From the NCBI RefSeq assembly GCF_009811795.1, contig NZ_BLJE01000001.1, positions 62,001 through 126,000 of the forward strand: DNA of 64,000 nt, read 5' to 3'. The position numbers were made by a program, and so were the translations under genes. The DNA is from Litoreibacter roseus. Its GTDB lineage: Bacteria; Pseudomonadota; Alphaproteobacteria; Rhodobacterales; Rhodobacteraceae. Shown piece by piece: positions 51,543 through 60,974 of the stretch; the stretch's first letter is position 1, and each line of letters begins with the position of its first letter. The notes under the pieces are model-generated. The model was not told the DNA's origin. It did no database searches and saw only the letters and a list, made by a program, of their open reading frames with translations.

Positions 51543-52198
51543 GGCGCTTTGTCCTCGGTCGGGCGCAGGGCCAGCAGCGCGTCAGAGGCGCGCGTGAGAA
51601 ATGTGTCCTTGTCTTCGCCTGTCCTCACGTGGATGGGCTCGCCAAAAATGATGGTGCATCCCAGTGGGACGGGAATGACCTCGCCCTTGGGCATGATCTG
51701 CGAGATGTTGTCGATCCAGGTCGGGACCAGATCAACCTCGGGGCAGCGTTGCGCGATGTTGTAGATCCCTGCTTTGAAGGGCAGCAGCGGATCCTCGGTC
51801 ATGTTGCGGTTGCCCTCTGGAAACAGGATAAGCGACGCGCCTTCGTTTACAGCCGTCACGATTTTGTCGACCGGATCATCGGTTTGATGCTCCCGCCTGC
51901 GATCTATGAGAACCGCGCGAAACACCTCACCGCCTGCAAAGGCCCGCAGCTTGGTTTTCAGCCAGTAGTCAGCCGCTGCAACGGGGCGGGTCTGTCGGCG
52001 CAGGGCTGGTGGAAGGACGGTCCAAATCAGTGGCATGTCCGCATTGGACGTGTGGTTGGCAAAATAGATGCGTTGGTGCCTGACCGGTTCGATCCCGCGC
52101 CAATCGGCACGGGCGGCGGTGATGAACTGGGCGAACAGGGCGAGGACATGCCCCACGATATTTGCAAGTATTCCGCGCATGAGCGTCCTCGTTTTCAC
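51539..52198 (-). CDS. PlsC-family 1-acylglycerol-3-phosphate acyltransferase
   Basis: The 219-residue protein has the acyltransferase motif FANHTSNADMPLIW (NHx4D) and LFPEGNRNMTEDPLLPFKAG (motif FPEGxR), with an N-terminal hydrophobic helix. It would transfer an acyl chain to lysophosphatidate or a related lipid on the inner membrane. It comes before and overlaps the CdsA-family gene, so the two act in consecutive steps of CDP-diacylglycerol formation. Confidence 0.86.
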   Translation of the reverse strand: MKTRTLMRGILANIVGHVLALFAQFITAARADWRGIEPVRHQRIYFANHTSNADMPLIWTVLPPALRRQTRPVAAADYWLKTKLRAFAGGEVFRAVLIDRRREHQTDDPVDKIVTAVNEGASLILFPEGNRNMTEDPLLPFKAGIYNIAQRCPEVDLVPTWIDNISQIMPKGEVIPVPLGCTIIFGEPIHVRTGEDKDTFLTRASDALLALRPTEDKAP

Positions 52199-52377
52199 AC
52201 TGTTCGTCAGATTGATACGTTAACTTCAAAGCGCGCAAGGAAAACTGCGCCACAAGAAAACTTGGCGTACAGATCCGGTTTTCGTCACTGTCATTTTCCC
52301 ATGCCCGTACATGAACGCCGTTCAATTTCCAGCATGCAGAAAACCAGCTATTGCTCAAGGGAATACTTGAGCGATGT

Positions 52378-52986
52378 TCATTTTTTCTGGGCAGACTTGG
52401 TTAAGTTGTTAAGAACAAGGGAAATCATATGCTTCAACTGATCTTCGGGAACGGCCGAAATACGTCTCTCAAGTCCGAGAAGAACGATGCCGTGTATGGA
52501 TGAGAACAGTCCACGGGTCATCAGTGCCACGTCCTCTGCTTCCATATCAGGGAAAACTTCGGCCAGTGGTTTTGCAATCAACGCCAAAAGCGCGCGCATC
52601 TCGGACATATACCATTCCGGCACATCGTGATCGCTCGACATTTCCAAGTCGAAAAGGGTTCGCCAAGCGGGGGCATTCTTCGACGCGAAGTCCAGATAGG
52701 CGTGACCCATAATGACAAGCGTTTCAGCGGATGTGCTGTCTGGGTGCGACTTGACCGTCCCCATGACGTGATCGCCCAGCCGTTTGAAGGTCCGACCGTT
52801 TACCGCCATTACCAGCTCATTCAGATCGCCGAAGACGTTATAGATTGCGCCGACCGCACATCCCGCATCCTTGGCCAGATCACGTGCACGAATTTGGCTG
52901 ATGCCGCCGTCGATGATGCGTGCTTCTGCGATATTGATCAGAAGGATACGCAGTTCCTCCCGCTTCTTTTGAACTTTGCCCGCCAT
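52378..52986 (-). CDS. TetR-family transcriptional regulator
   Basis: The 202-residue protein has a TetR N-terminal HTH (ISQIRARDLAKDAGCAVGAI then YNVFGDLNELVMAVN) and a C-terminal ligand domain (TetR_C_13/33-like, with AWRTLFDLEMSSDHDVPEWY). The start MAGKVQKKREELR at 52986 has GAGG just upstream; 9 further codons are open. A 13-bp palindrome TGAACC-G-GGTTCA (53000-53012) overlaps the expected promoter and is a likely autoregulatory operator. Targets may include the phospholipid genes downstream, but there is a 179 bp gap. Confidence 0.85.
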   Translation of the reverse strand: MAGKVQKKREELRILLINIAEARIIDGGISQIRARDLAKDAGCAVGAIYNVFGDLNELVMAVNGRTFKRLGDHVMGTVKSHPDSTSAETLVIMGHAYLDFASKNAPAWRTLFDLEMSSDHDVPEWYMSEMRALLALIAKPLAEVFPDMEAEDVALMTRGLFSSIHGIVLLGLERRISAVPEDQLKHMISLVLNNLTKSAQKK

Positions 52987-52999
52987 AGCGCCTCGATTG

Positions 53000-53012
53000 T
53001 GAACCGGGTTCA
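53000..53012. promoter_or_regulatory. Candidate TetR-family operator palindrome
   Basis: TGAACC G GGTTCA is a perfect 6-bp-arm palindrome 14 bp upstream of the TetR regulator start codon; the flanks ATTG and ATAT are partly symmetric. Position and form fit an autorepressed operator. Confidence 0.5.
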
Positions 53013-53097
53013 ATATAGCGCTGAAGCATTTGAGAAGGAAAGAAGCGGATTGCAGGCTTGCTTTTGGTTCACCTTGCCCGCAAAACCGGGCCAGAGC

Positions 53098-53174
53098 GGT
53101 CCCTTAGCTCAACTGGATAGAGCAGCTGACTTCTAATCAGCAGGTTGAGGGTTCGAGTCCTTCAGGGATCGCCA
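53098..53174 (+). tRNA. tRNA-Arg (anticodon UCU)
   Basis: The acceptor arm pairs GGTCCCT (53098-53104) with AGGGATC (53164-53170; one G-T pair). The anticodon stem GCTGA/TCAGC encloses loop CTTCTAA with anticodon TCT, decoding AGA. The T loop GTTCGAGTC is canonical, and CCA is encoded (53172-53174). It stands alone between the TetR regulator and irr. Confidence 0.96.
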
Positions 53175-53187
53175 GATGATTTTGCGC

Positions 53188-53604
53188 TCAGGTGCGGCGC
53201 AGCCGGATCACCACATCCACTTTGGAGATTTCTGTACCATCCGGCGCCTTTGGCAAGCCGGAGATCTGCAGTTCTTCCTTAGGCGCGTCTGTCAACTCGC
53301 TGGTTTCTTCCCAGAAGAAATGCGGATGATCGTCTACGCGGGTGTCGAAATACGACTTGGTGCCGTCGACCATGACCTCGCGGATAAGGCCAACCTCACA
53401 AAATGCCTTGAGTGTATTGTAGATCGTCGCGAGCGAGACGCTGTCACCACTTTCTTTGACGGCGTCATGCAGACTTTCTGCCGTGATGTGGCGGTGCTGG
53501 CCGTCGCCGACAAGAAGCTCAGCCAACGCAACGCGCTGCCGGGTTGGGCGCAAGCCCGCGCCATCCAGCCAATCTGCCCCACGTCTTTCTGTTTCTGCCG
53601 TCAT
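53188..53604 (-). CDS. irr: Irr-type iron-response regulator (Fur superfamily)
   Basis: Irr represses or activates iron and haem genes when haem status is low and is degraded or inactivated by haem. The 138-residue protein has the Fur HTH domain ([20 protein letters not shown], then [11 protein letters not shown] and [18 protein letters not shown]) and a dimerisation domain ([18 protein letters not shown]). HPHFFWEE is characteristic of Irr rather than Fur or Zur, which would have HHDH. AGGTAG precedes the start at 53604. It is divergent from fabA, a conserved arrangement in Rhodobacterales. Confidence 0.88.
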   Translation of the reverse strand: MTAETERRGADWLDGAGLRPTRQRVALAELLVGDGQHRHITAESLHDAVKESGDSVSLATIYNTLKAFCEVGLIREVMVDGTKSYFDTRVDDHPHFFWEETSELTDAPKEELQISGLPKAPDGTEISKVDVVIRLRRT

Positions 53605-53763
53605 CGCACTACCTATGTTTCTTCCCAATATATAAGGGCTTTGGACGGCAAGTTTCAAATAAATTCAGCGAACTCTCGGGCTTGTGGCCCACTTGCACGT
53701 GGCAAACTGCCAATGCTAGAGGGGGCTGACGTTAAGAACGCATCATATCGGGGACGGCGGCGG

Positions 53764-54279
53764 ATGTCAGATTATCCAACCAGTTTTGGCAAGGAAGACT
53801 TGTTGAAATGCGCACGAGGCGAGTTATTCGGACCGGGCAATGCTCAGCTTCCGCTGCCGCCCATGCTGATGATGGACCGCATCACTGATATCAGCGGGGA
53901 TGGCGGGGCCAACGGAAAAGGTCATGTTGTCGCAGAGTTCGACATCACGCCGGATTTGTGGTTTTTTGAGTGTCACTTCCCTGGGAACCCGGTGATGCCG
54001 GGGTGCCTCGGGCTCGACGGGTTGTGGCAGCTGACCGGTTTCAACTTGGGTTGGCGCGGTTGGCAGGGTCAGGGCTTTGCCCTTGGCGTCGGTGAGGTCA
54101 AGCTGACTGGGATGGTCAAACCTGACCGAGAAATGATTACATATTACGTGGATTTCACACGGGTGATAGATCGCCGGCTAAAGATGGGCGTTGCCGATGG
54201 ACGTGTCGAGGCTGATGGCGAGGTCATCTACCAAGTCAAGGACATGAAGGTCGGTTTGGCTGTGGCCGAAGACAACTGA
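53764..54279 (+). CDS. fabA: 3-hydroxydecanoyl-ACP dehydratase/isomerase
   Basis: FabA dehydrates 3-hydroxydecanoyl-ACP and isomerises trans-2 to cis-3-decenoyl-ACP, starting unsaturated fatty acid synthesis. The 171-residue protein has the hot-dog active-site stretch [20 protein letters not shown] with H71 and D85. It is followed by fabB 23 bp later. The start at 53764 matches the family; open frame upstream reaches through the irr gene region and the tRNA and is not coding. Confidence 0.96.
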   Translation: MSDYPTSFGKEDLLKCARGELFGPGNAQLPLPPMLMMDRITDISGDGGANGKGHVVAEFDITPDLWFFECHFPGNPVMPGCLGLDGLWQLTGFNLGWRGWQGQGFALGVGEVKLTGMVKPDREMITYYVDFTRVIDRRLKMGVADGRVEADGEVIYQVKDMKVGLAVAEDN

Positions 54280-54302
54280 TCTGTCCAAAATAGGAGGCGA
54301 TG

Positions 54303-55532
54303 ATGCGCCGCGTAGTCATTACTGGATTGGGGATCGTCTCCCCGATCGGAAACTCGGCTTCCGAGGTTGCCGCGGCTTTGAAGGCCGGTACGTCGGGTGT
54401 AGAATCGTCTCAGGACATGATCGAGCACGGGTTTCGGAGTCAGGTTGCCGGCACACTGAAAATCGACGTTACAGAGCACGTGGACAAACGCAAACTGCGT
54501 TTCATGGGACCGGGTGCGGCCTATGCCCATATCGCAATGGAGCAGGCGATTGCAGATGCGGGCCTGGAGGACGGCGATGTGATTAACCCCCGGACGGGAC
54601 TGATTGCGGGCTCCGGCGGGCCATCGACCTCGTCAATGCTGGCGGCCCACCAGACGGTGCTGGAAAAGGGGGCGCCCAAGCGGATTGGTCCGTTTGCGGT
54701 TCCGAAATGCATGAGTTCGACGATCAGTGCCAATCTGAGCACGGCGTTTCAAATAAAGGGCATCAACTATTCGATCACGTCCGCCTGCTCTACGTCGCTG
54801 CACTGCATCGGTTCTGCGGCAGAGCAGATCATGATGGGCAAACAGGATGTAATGTTTGCGGGCGGCGCCGAAGAGTTGGACTGGACGCTGTCCTGCCTCT
54901 TCGACGCGATGGGCGCCATGTCTTCGAAATATAACGACACGCCGACAAAGGCCTCTCGCGCGTTCGATGCGGATCGCGATGGGTTTGTCATTGCAGGCGG
55001 TGGCGGGATCGTTGTGCTTGAAAGCCTCGAACATGCTCAAGCACGTGGGGCCAAGATCTACGCGGAGGTCACCGGCTTCGCGGCGACCTCTGACGGCCAC
55101 GACATGGTTGCCCCGTCCGGTGAAGGCGGCGAGCGGGCCATGCGGCTTGCGCTGGATACCATCCCGGACGGGCGTACGGTAAGCTACATCAACGCGCACG
55201 GTACCTCTACGCCTGTGGGCGATGTGGGCGAGGTAGAAGCGGTGCGGCGTGTCTTCGGTGACGGATCAACACCGCCGATCAGTTCCACCAAGTCAATGAC
55301 CGGCCATTCCCAAGGTGCGACCGGCGCGCAAGAGGCAATCTATTGTCTGTTGATGCTGCAGGATGATTTTATTGCCCCATCAATCAATGTGGAGACTCTG
55401 GACGAGGCGCTTAAACCAGAGGAAATCGCAACCAGCACCGTCATGGATGCTGGTCTGGACACCGTTATGACCAACTCATTCGGGTTTGGCGGGACAAACG
55501 GGTCCATGTTGCTGAGCAAGTTTAAAGGATAA
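54303..55532 (+). CDS. fabB: 3-oxoacyl-ACP synthase I
   Basis: FabB elongates cis-3-decenoyl-ACP, keeping the double bond made by FabA. The 409-residue thiolase-fold enzyme has the active Cys162 in [13 protein letters not shown], and the two histidines in [13 protein letters not shown] and [13 protein letters not shown]. The start at 54303 is favoured over the adjacent ATG at 54300 because AGGAGG lies 5 bp before it. It is between fabA and fabI. Confidence 0.96.
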   Translation: MRRVVITGLGIVSPIGNSASEVAAALKAGTSGVESSQDMIEHGFRSQVAGTLKIDVTEHVDKRKLRFMGPGAAYAHIAMEQAIADAGLEDGDVINPRTGLIAGSGGPSTSSMLAAHQTVLEKGAPKRIGPFAVPKCMSSTISANLSTAFQIKGINYSITSACSTSLHCIGSAAEQIMMGKQDVMFAGGAEELDWTLSCLFDAMGAMSSKYNDTPTKASRAFDADRDGFVIAGGGGIVVLESLEHAQARGAKIYAEVTGFAATSDGHDMVAPSGEGGERAMRLALDTIPDGRTVSYINAHGTSTPVGDVGEVEAVRRVFGDGSTPPISSTKSMTGHSQGATGAQEAIYCLLMLQDDFIAPSINVETLDEALKPEEIATSTVMDAGLDTVMTNSFGFGGTNGSMLLSKFKG

Positions 55533-55535
55533 AAG

Positions 55536-56324
55536 ATGGCCGATCTGATGAAAGGCAAGCGTGGCCTGATCATGGGCGTCGCAAATGAAAGATCCATCGC
55601 GTGGGGCATAGCGAAGGCCATGTCCGAAGAAGGCGCGGAGCTTGCCTTTTCCTATCAGGGTGACGCATTTGGTAAACGGGTTCAGCCGCTCGCAGAGAGC
55701 CTTGGCAGCGATATCCTGATCGATGTGGACGTGACAGATGATGCATCGCTGGACGCCTGTTTTGCGAAGCTGGCGGACGAGTGGGGTAGCATCGACTTCG
55801 TCGTTCACGCCATTGCCTATTCCGACAAGAACGAGCTGACGGGCCGTTTTATCAATACGACGCGGGACAACTTCAAGAACTCGCTGACGATCTCCTGCTA
55901 TTCATTGATTGATGTGGCCCGGCGCGCGTCCGCGCTGATGCCAAACGGTGGCACGATCCTGACTCTCACTTACCAGGGGTCCAATAGAGTGACGCCGTTC
56001 TACAACGTCATGGGGGTTGCCAAGGCGGCGTTGGAATCTGCCGTCCGTTATCTAGCGAACGATCTTGGGCCCGAAGGGATCCGGGTTAACGCGATTTCGC
56101 CCGGACCTATGAAGACGCTTGCGGGGGCTGCCATCGGGGGGGCGCGGCGGACATTCCGGCAAACCGAGGCCAACGCGCCCATGCGTGCGAACGCGACACT
56201 TCAAGCCGTTGGTGGCACAGCCGTCTACCTTGCATCTGATCACGGGGCTTGCACGACGGGTGAGATTATTCGTGTCGATGGCGGCTACCACGTCCTCGGC
56301 ATGCCGCAGAGCGAAAACCTTTAA
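55536..56324 (+). CDS. fabI: Enoyl-ACP reductase (NADH)
   Basis: FabI reduces trans-2-enoyl-ACP, the last step of each elongation round. The 262-residue short-chain dehydrogenase relative has RGLIMGVANERSIAWGIAKA and the active-site tyrosines and lysine Y146, Y156 and K163 (TYQGSNRV, FYNVMGVAKAAL), the FabI-type Yx6K. It begins 3 bp after fabB. Other FabI copies may exist in such genomes; this one completes the fabA-fabB-fabI set. Confidence 0.95.
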   Translation: MADLMKGKRGLIMGVANERSIAWGIAKAMSEEGAELAFSYQGDAFGKRVQPLAESLGSDILIDVDVTDDASLDACFAKLADEWGSIDFVVHAIAYSDKNELTGRFINTTRDNFKNSLTISCYSLIDVARRASALMPNGGTILTLTYQGSNRVTPFYNVMGVAKAALESAVRYLANDLGPEGIRVNAISPGPMKTLAGAAIGGARRTFRQTEANAPMRANATLQAVGGTAVYLASDHGACTTGEIIRVDGGYHVLGMPQSENL

Positions 56325-56414
56325 CTTTTAGGCGGCAATTCCGAAGTCGCCACAATCGCACCGCAAGATTGCCAGATTTTGCCTTCAACCTGTCACACGT
56401 TCAGTGGTGAGGTG

Positions 56415-57203
56415 ATGATGCTGGTCCTGGGTGGCGCATCTTTTTTGTTCCTTATGATGTATCTCATTGTAAGGGCCGGATTCAGCAACCAAGGCGCTTT
56501 GAATATCGTAGGATTGGATCCTCAAGGCGTTTTCCTTGCGATCATCGCAATCGGAGCCGCCGTTTACTATCTTGGACCGCTTTATGGAATCGCTGTCACG
56601 CTGAGTGTGATGATCCATGAATTCGGACATGTGGTGGCGTTCAGAATAGCAGGCCATGAGGACGCGCGGTTCCGGTTGGTCCCCCTTATGGGCGGTATCG
56701 CGATTTCTGATATGGCTCCACGCACGCAAGCAGACGATTTCTTCATCACGCTGATGGGCCCCGGCATCTGCATCGTACCGATGGTGGCCGCGTTCATTCT
56801 GTCCGATCTCACTTTCCAGACTTTCCCTCAAGCGTCTCAGTTTCTCTGGATATTTGCAGTTGCGACCGGTGCGCTCAATTTTTTCAATCTGCTGCCGTTT
56901 TGGCCTCTAGATGGTGGGCGGTGCCTTCGGATTGTCACCGACGCCTTTGCACCGCGCGCGACTACTGCAATCACGCTGGGAATGAGCGCAGTTTGTGCAG
57001 CGCTGGCCTTTCATCTCGACTCCATCGCGCTGACGATCTTCTCGCTTCTGGGTATCCAATCCCTCTGGTTCGGACGGGGTTTGGACCTTGACCAGACCCG
57101 GCTCAGCATCGGGCAGGGGGTCTTGTCGGTGTCCGCATATGTCATGACCTCAGCCGTGCATTTCGTGGGTGGCGTTCAGATGATCTTCTGGATCATTGCC
57201 TGA
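56415..57203 (+). CDS. M50 (site-2-protease-like) membrane metallopeptidase
   Basis: The 262-residue protein has about six membrane spans, the zinc motif HEFGH (68-72) in VMIHEFGHVVAFRIAG and the second ligand motif FNLLPFWPLDGGRCLRI, typical of M50 proteases that cut within the membrane. No PDZ or CBS domain is seen, so it is the minimal form. Two adjacent ATGs (56415 and 56418) can serve as start. It follows fabI by 90 bp. The substrate is unknown. Confidence 0.85.
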   Translation: MMLVLGGASFLFLMMYLIVRAGFSNQGALNIVGLDPQGVFLAIIAIGAAVYYLGPLYGIAVTLSVMIHEFGHVVAFRIAGHEDARFRLVPLMGGIAISDMAPRTQADDFFITLMGPGICIVPMVAAFILSDLTFQTFPQASQFLWIFAVATGALNFFNLLPFWPLDGGRCLRIVTDAFAPRATTAITLGMSAVCAALAFHLDSIALTIFSLLGIQSLWFGRGLDLDQTRLSIGQGVLSVSAYVMTSAVHFVGGVQMIFWIIA

Positions 57204-57269
57204 CCCATCTTTGAGGTTTTCCCGATCGGTGTGCTGTGCAAACCTGTTTGCAAAACAGGGGGAGCCGTC

Positions 57270-57956
57270 ATGCCGATCACGACCTGCATTTTTGATGCGT
57301 ACGGGACTTTGTTTGACGTAACCGCTGCAGCGCGGCAGGCCGCCACTGAGCCCGGCCGCGATGCGTTGGCATCCTGTTGGCAGGCTTTGGCGACCGATTG
57401 GCGGTTAAAGCAGCTTCAATACACATGGTTGCGGGCGATCACTGGCGCACACACGGATTTCTGGCAGGTCACGCAAGACGGTCTCGACTGGGCGATGGAG
57501 TCTCAGGGGCTAAGCGACACGGACCTCCGCGCGCGTCTTCTTCAGCTTTACTGGGAGTTGGAAGCCTATCCCGAGGTTCCGGTGATGTTGAGCGCTTTGA
57601 AGACGGCGGGGTTGAGTACAGCTATTTTGTCGAATGGATCGCCTGAGATGCTGGACGGCGCCGTAAAATCGGCGGGGCTGTCGGACGTTCTGGATGACGT
57701 GCTGAGTGTCGAGAGCGTCGGGATCTTCAAGCCGGATTCGTCGGTTTACCAACTGGTTCTGGACAGGTTTAAATGCAGCACCGAGAACGTTCTTTTCGTC
57801 TCCTCCAACGGGTGGGACGCTGCGTCCGCGGCAGGCTTTGGGTTTGTCACATCCTGGGTGAACCGGGCATCCGAACCGGTTGATCGCCTGCCTTGGACAC
57901 CAGCACATATTCTGAGCGATTTGACGTCCATCCCGAATCTTGCGGGGCGCGCATGA
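57270..57956 (+). CDS. Haloacid dehalogenase type II (L-2-haloacid dehalogenase-like)
   Basis: The 228-residue HAD hydrolase has nucleophile D9 in TCIFDAYGTLFDVTAAA, a helical cap including WRLKQLQYTWLRAITGAHTD, the Ser/Asn motif ILSNGSPEML, Lys in IFKPDSSVYQL and FVSSNGWDAASAAGFGF. These match type II 2-haloacid dehalogenases, which hydrolyse short 2-halo-acids to 2-hydroxy-acids. GGGGGAG lies 6 bp before the start at 57270. First gene of a tightly overlapped operon with an alpha/beta hydrolase, a dehydratase and a nuclease. Confidence 0.88.
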   Translation: MPITTCIFDAYGTLFDVTAAARQAATEPGRDALASCWQALATDWRLKQLQYTWLRAITGAHTDFWQVTQDGLDWAMESQGLSDTDLRARLLQLYWELEAYPEVPVMLSALKTAGLSTAILSNGSPEMLDGAVKSAGLSDVLDDVLSVESVGIFKPDSSVYQLVLDRFKCSTENVLFVSSNGWDAASAAGFGFVTSWVNRASEPVDRLPWTPAHILSDLTSIPNLAGRA

Positions 57957-58804
57957 TGATCGATACCGTGGTGCGGCACTTTAAGACGGATGACGGTTTG
58001 CAGCTGGCCTATGCTGATGAGGGAACCGGTACGCCGCTTCTCTGTCTGGCGGGTCTGACGCGCAATATGCGGGACTTCGAGCCGGTTCGCAGCGCGTTTG
58101 CTGAAAAGGTTCGGGTGATCCGGCTCGACAGTCGCGGACGCGGTCTCTCGGAGTTTGATAGTAACTATCAGAACTACAATATTCCGCGCGAGGCGCAGGA
58201 TGCGCTGGCGCTGATGGACCATCTGGGGCTGGAGAAGGCTGCAATCCTCGGTACCTCCCGAGGCGGCTTGATCGCCATGACCCTTGCTGCCGGACACAAG
58301 GATCGCTTGGCTGGTGTTGTTCTTAATGACATTGGTCCGGTGATCGAAGAAGAAGGCCTGACCTACATTTCAAGCTATCTCGGGCGGCGACCAGGATATC
58401 AGTCCTACGATCACGCAGCCGAAAACCTTCAAAGCAAGATGGGCGAGATGTTCCCGAGGGTATCTCTTGCCTCTTGGCGTATCTATGCGGAGCGTCTTTG
58501 GATCGAAGGGCCCGAGGAGCTCGAGTTGCGATATGATCCGGCTTTGCGGACCGCTGTCGAAGAAAGCTCTCAGGCTGGGCCCATGCCCGATCTCTGGCCG
58601 CTCTATGAGATGCTGCAAGGCATTCCAGTCACGATCCTGAGGGGGGCAAATTCGAATATCCTCTCGCGAGCAAATGCGGACCGGATGCAGGCCCGTCACG
58701 ATCAGGCAACGTATGTCGAGGTTCCAGATCGTGGTCATGTCCCGTTTTTGGATGAGCCGATTGCGGTGACGGCGATTGCCGAGTTCCTGGAGAGGGTCAC
58801 ATGA
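57953..58804 (+). CDS. Alpha/beta hydrolase
   Basis: The 283-residue hydrolase has the nucleophile elbow GTSRGG (S102), the oxyanion region LCLAGLTRNMRDF, an acid after VTILRGANSNI and a histidine in VEVPDRGHVPFLDEP. It resembles hydrolases of the 3-oxoadipate enol-lactonase or epoxide hydrolase branches, but no specific substrate can be named. It is overlapped by ATGA at both ends, linking it to the dehalogenase before it and the dehydratase after it. Confidence 0.88.
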   Translation: MMIDTVVRHFKTDDGLQLAYADEGTGTPLLCLAGLTRNMRDFEPVRSAFAEKVRVIRLDSRGRGLSEFDSNYQNYNIPREAQDALALMDHLGLEKAAILGTSRGGLIAMTLAAGHKDRLAGVVLNDIGPVIEEEGLTYISSYLGRRPGYQSYDHAAENLQSKMGEMFPRVSLASWRIYAERLWIEGPEELELRYDPALRTAVEESSQAGPMPDLWPLYEMLQGIPVTILRGANSNILSRANADRMQARHDQATYVEVPDRGHVPFLDEPIAVTAIAEFLERVT

Positions 58805-59781
58805 ATATTGACATGATCACGGCGTCGGCAGAGCGGGGGGCGGGGCAGGTCCGACGCACGCCTCTGCTCAACTCCCCCTTTATTGACGACCTCGCGGGTC
58901 GCCGCGTTTTCGTGAAAGCTGAGGCGCTACAACATACCGGTTCGTTCAAGTATCGCGGCGCGTGGTCCGCACTGTCGGCCTTGGGGCACAATGCCCTGCG
59001 CGCTGGTGTGATAGCATTTTCGAGCGGCAATCATGCACAGGGTATCGCCCTTGCAGCCAAGGAGCATGAGACGACAGCAGTCATTGTCATGCCCTCGGAC
59101 GCGCCAAGCCTTAAGATCGAAAACACGCGAGCGCTTGGCGCCGAAGTGGTGTTGTATGACCGGGCTGGCGAGGACCGGGACGAGATCGGAGCGCGCCTTG
59201 CAAAGGAACGTGGACTGACCTTGGTGAAGCCCTTCGACGAGCCACAAGTGATCGCAGGACAAGGTACCGCGGGTTTAGAGATCGCGGAGCAGGCAGCCGA
59301 ATTTGGTGTCGATGCCGCAGAGGTTCTGGTGTGTTGCGGAGGCGGTGGACTAACCTCCGGTATTGCGCTGGCCTTGGCAGATCGTGCACCCGCCATGAAG
59401 GTACGGCCCGTTGAGCCGGTGGATTTCGATGACGTCACACGCTCGCTAGCAAGCGGACAGATCGAGCGGAACGAAAAGACCTCCGGTTCGCTTTGCGATG
59501 CGATCATTACGCCGCAACCGGGCCAGATCACATTTCCTCTGATGCAGAAGCTGTGCGGTCCGGGCATCGTGGTTCCGGAAGAAGATTGTCTGCGCGCAAT
59601 GGCCGTGGCGTTTATGCGGCTGAAGCTTGTGTTGGAACCGGGCGGCGCGATCGCTTTTGCGGCCGCGCTTTATCATGGCGATACACTGACGAGCGATCCG
59701 GTGATCGCGGTGGCATCTGGCGGCAATGTCGATGCGGATATCTTTCGTATGGCGTTGGAGAAGTATGGGAGCGATTTATGA
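58801..59781 (+). CDS. Threonine/serine dehydratase (PLP, catabolic type)
   Basis: The 326-residue fold-type II PLP enzyme has the Schiff-base lysine K50 in TGSFKYRGAWSAL, FSSGNHAQGIALAAKE and the phosphate-binding glycine loop CCGGGGLTSGIALA. It ends without an ACT domain, so it is the catabolic or serine-racemase-like type rather than biosynthetic IlvA. It would convert threonine or serine to 2-oxobutyrate or pyruvate and ammonia. Start and stop overlap neighbours by ATGA. Confidence 0.9.
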   Translation: MNIDMITASAERGAGQVRRTPLLNSPFIDDLAGRRVFVKAEALQHTGSFKYRGAWSALSALGHNALRAGVIAFSSGNHAQGIALAAKEHETTAVIVMPSDAPSLKIENTRALGAEVVLYDRAGEDRDEIGARLAKERGLTLVKPFDEPQVIAGQGTAGLEIAEQAAEFGVDAAEVLVCCGGGGLTSGIALALADRAPAMKVRPVEPVDFDDVTRSLASGQIERNEKTSGSLCDAIITPQPGQITFPLMQKLCGPGIVVPEEDCLRAMAVAFMRLKLVLEPGGAIAFAAALYHGDTLTSDPVIAVASGGNVDADIFRMALEKYGSDL

Positions 59782-60974
59782 CCCGCTTCACAATCGCCAG
59801 TTTCAACGTGAAGAACCTGATTGGCCCCGAGCAGGAGTACTACCGCTTCGAGCAGTACACCGAAGAAGAACATGCGTGGAAAGAGGATTGGCTTGCTGAT
59901 CAAGTGCTCTCACTGAACGCCGATATCGTCGGCTTTCAGGAGATTTTCGAAAGATCAGCTTTGCAGGCGGTAATCGCCGAGGCGGACCGTAGAGGCCGCG
60001 CGTCGAACGAAGATGTCGTACCGGACCCAAATAAGCGCTACGCGCGAAAGGCGATCTTCCGCAAACTGGCGTACCGGGACTATGGCGATGCCGCCCTGGC
60101 CTTTGCGCCCAATACCAATGACGGTGAGCCAGGTCAGCGGCGCCCCGGTCTGGCACTGCTGTCCAGATTCGGTTTTGTCGGTACGCCAGAGATCATTCAG
60201 GAGATCGACCCGGCGCAGGAGATCGACTTTGATCTGATGGGTGGTGGTGACGGGGGGACGTTTCGGCTGAACCGTCTGTCCCGCCCGCTTTTGAAAGCGC
60301 GGATACCGATTGGGGATACGGTCATCACGGTTTTTAACTGCCATCTTAAATCGAAACTTGGGGAATACCCGCGTCCGGCAGATGGTGCGCCCGCGCCCGA
60401 GGTTGATCTGCTGAATTACGATCCCGTGGGTCGGGCCTTGGGGTCGCTTCGGGCGGCTGTCCGGCGCATGGCAGAGGCCCACGTGTTGCGCGCGCTTGTT
60501 GTTGAAGAGATCAATGCAGGTTTCCCAACGATCGTCATGGGCGACTTTAATGACGGCGAGCATGCTGTTTCTTCAGAGATCATCTCTGGCGAGCGCCCGT
60601 TCAAGAATTACGCTTGGATGCGCCGCCACGATGCCGAACGGGCGAATGACAGATACAGCGAGGAAGAGGCGCAGAAAATCAAAGCGGATATTGAGCGCGT
60701 GATGTTGCAGTCTTGTGAGAAGCTCTTCATCAGGACATCCCTTCGCGACATGATCTATACGACTGCATTTGGTGGTGTTTTCGAATCCATCGATCAGATC
60801 CTGCTGTCGCAACACTTCTTGGACGGATCGGGCCAAATCGGTGAGATGGAGTACTTCAGTGTATTCAACGATCACCTGACCGATGGGTCACATGCAGAGG
60901 CGCCTTATAATAAGTTGGCGTCCGACCACGGACAGATCATGGCGCATTTGCGGTTGTTCGACGATCAGCCTTAA
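59778..60974 (+). CDS. Endonuclease/exonuclease/phosphatase family protein
   Basis: The 398-residue protein has the EEP fold motifs FTIASFNVKNLIG, IVGFQEIFE (metal-binding Glu), ITVFNCHLKSKLG, IVMGDFNDGEHAV (Asp and Asn) and the final His in KLASDHGQIMAHL. It could be a phosphodiesterase or nuclease; the family is too broad to name a substrate. No signal peptide. It is the last gene of the HAD-hydrolase-dehydratase operon, and its end overlaps 38 bp of the convergent MFS transporter gene. Confidence 0.88.
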   Translation: MTRFTIASFNVKNLIGPEQEYYRFEQYTEEEHAWKEDWLADQVLSLNADIVGFQEIFERSALQAVIAEADRRGRASNEDVVPDPNKRYARKAIFRKLAYRDYGDAALAFAPNTNDGEPGQRRPGLALLSRFGFVGTPEIIQEIDPAQEIDFDLMGGGDGGTFRLNRLSRPLLKARIPIGDTVITVFNCHLKSKLGEYPRPADGAPAPEVDLLNYDPVGRALGSLRAAVRRMAEAHVLRALVVEEINAGFPTIVMGDFNDGEHAVSSEIISGERPFKNYAWMRRHDAERANDRYSEEEAQKIKADIERVMLQSCEKLFIRTSLRDMIYTTAFGGVFESIDQILLSQHFLDGSGQIGEMEYFSVFNDHLTDGSHAEAPYNKLASDHGQIMAHLRLFDDQP

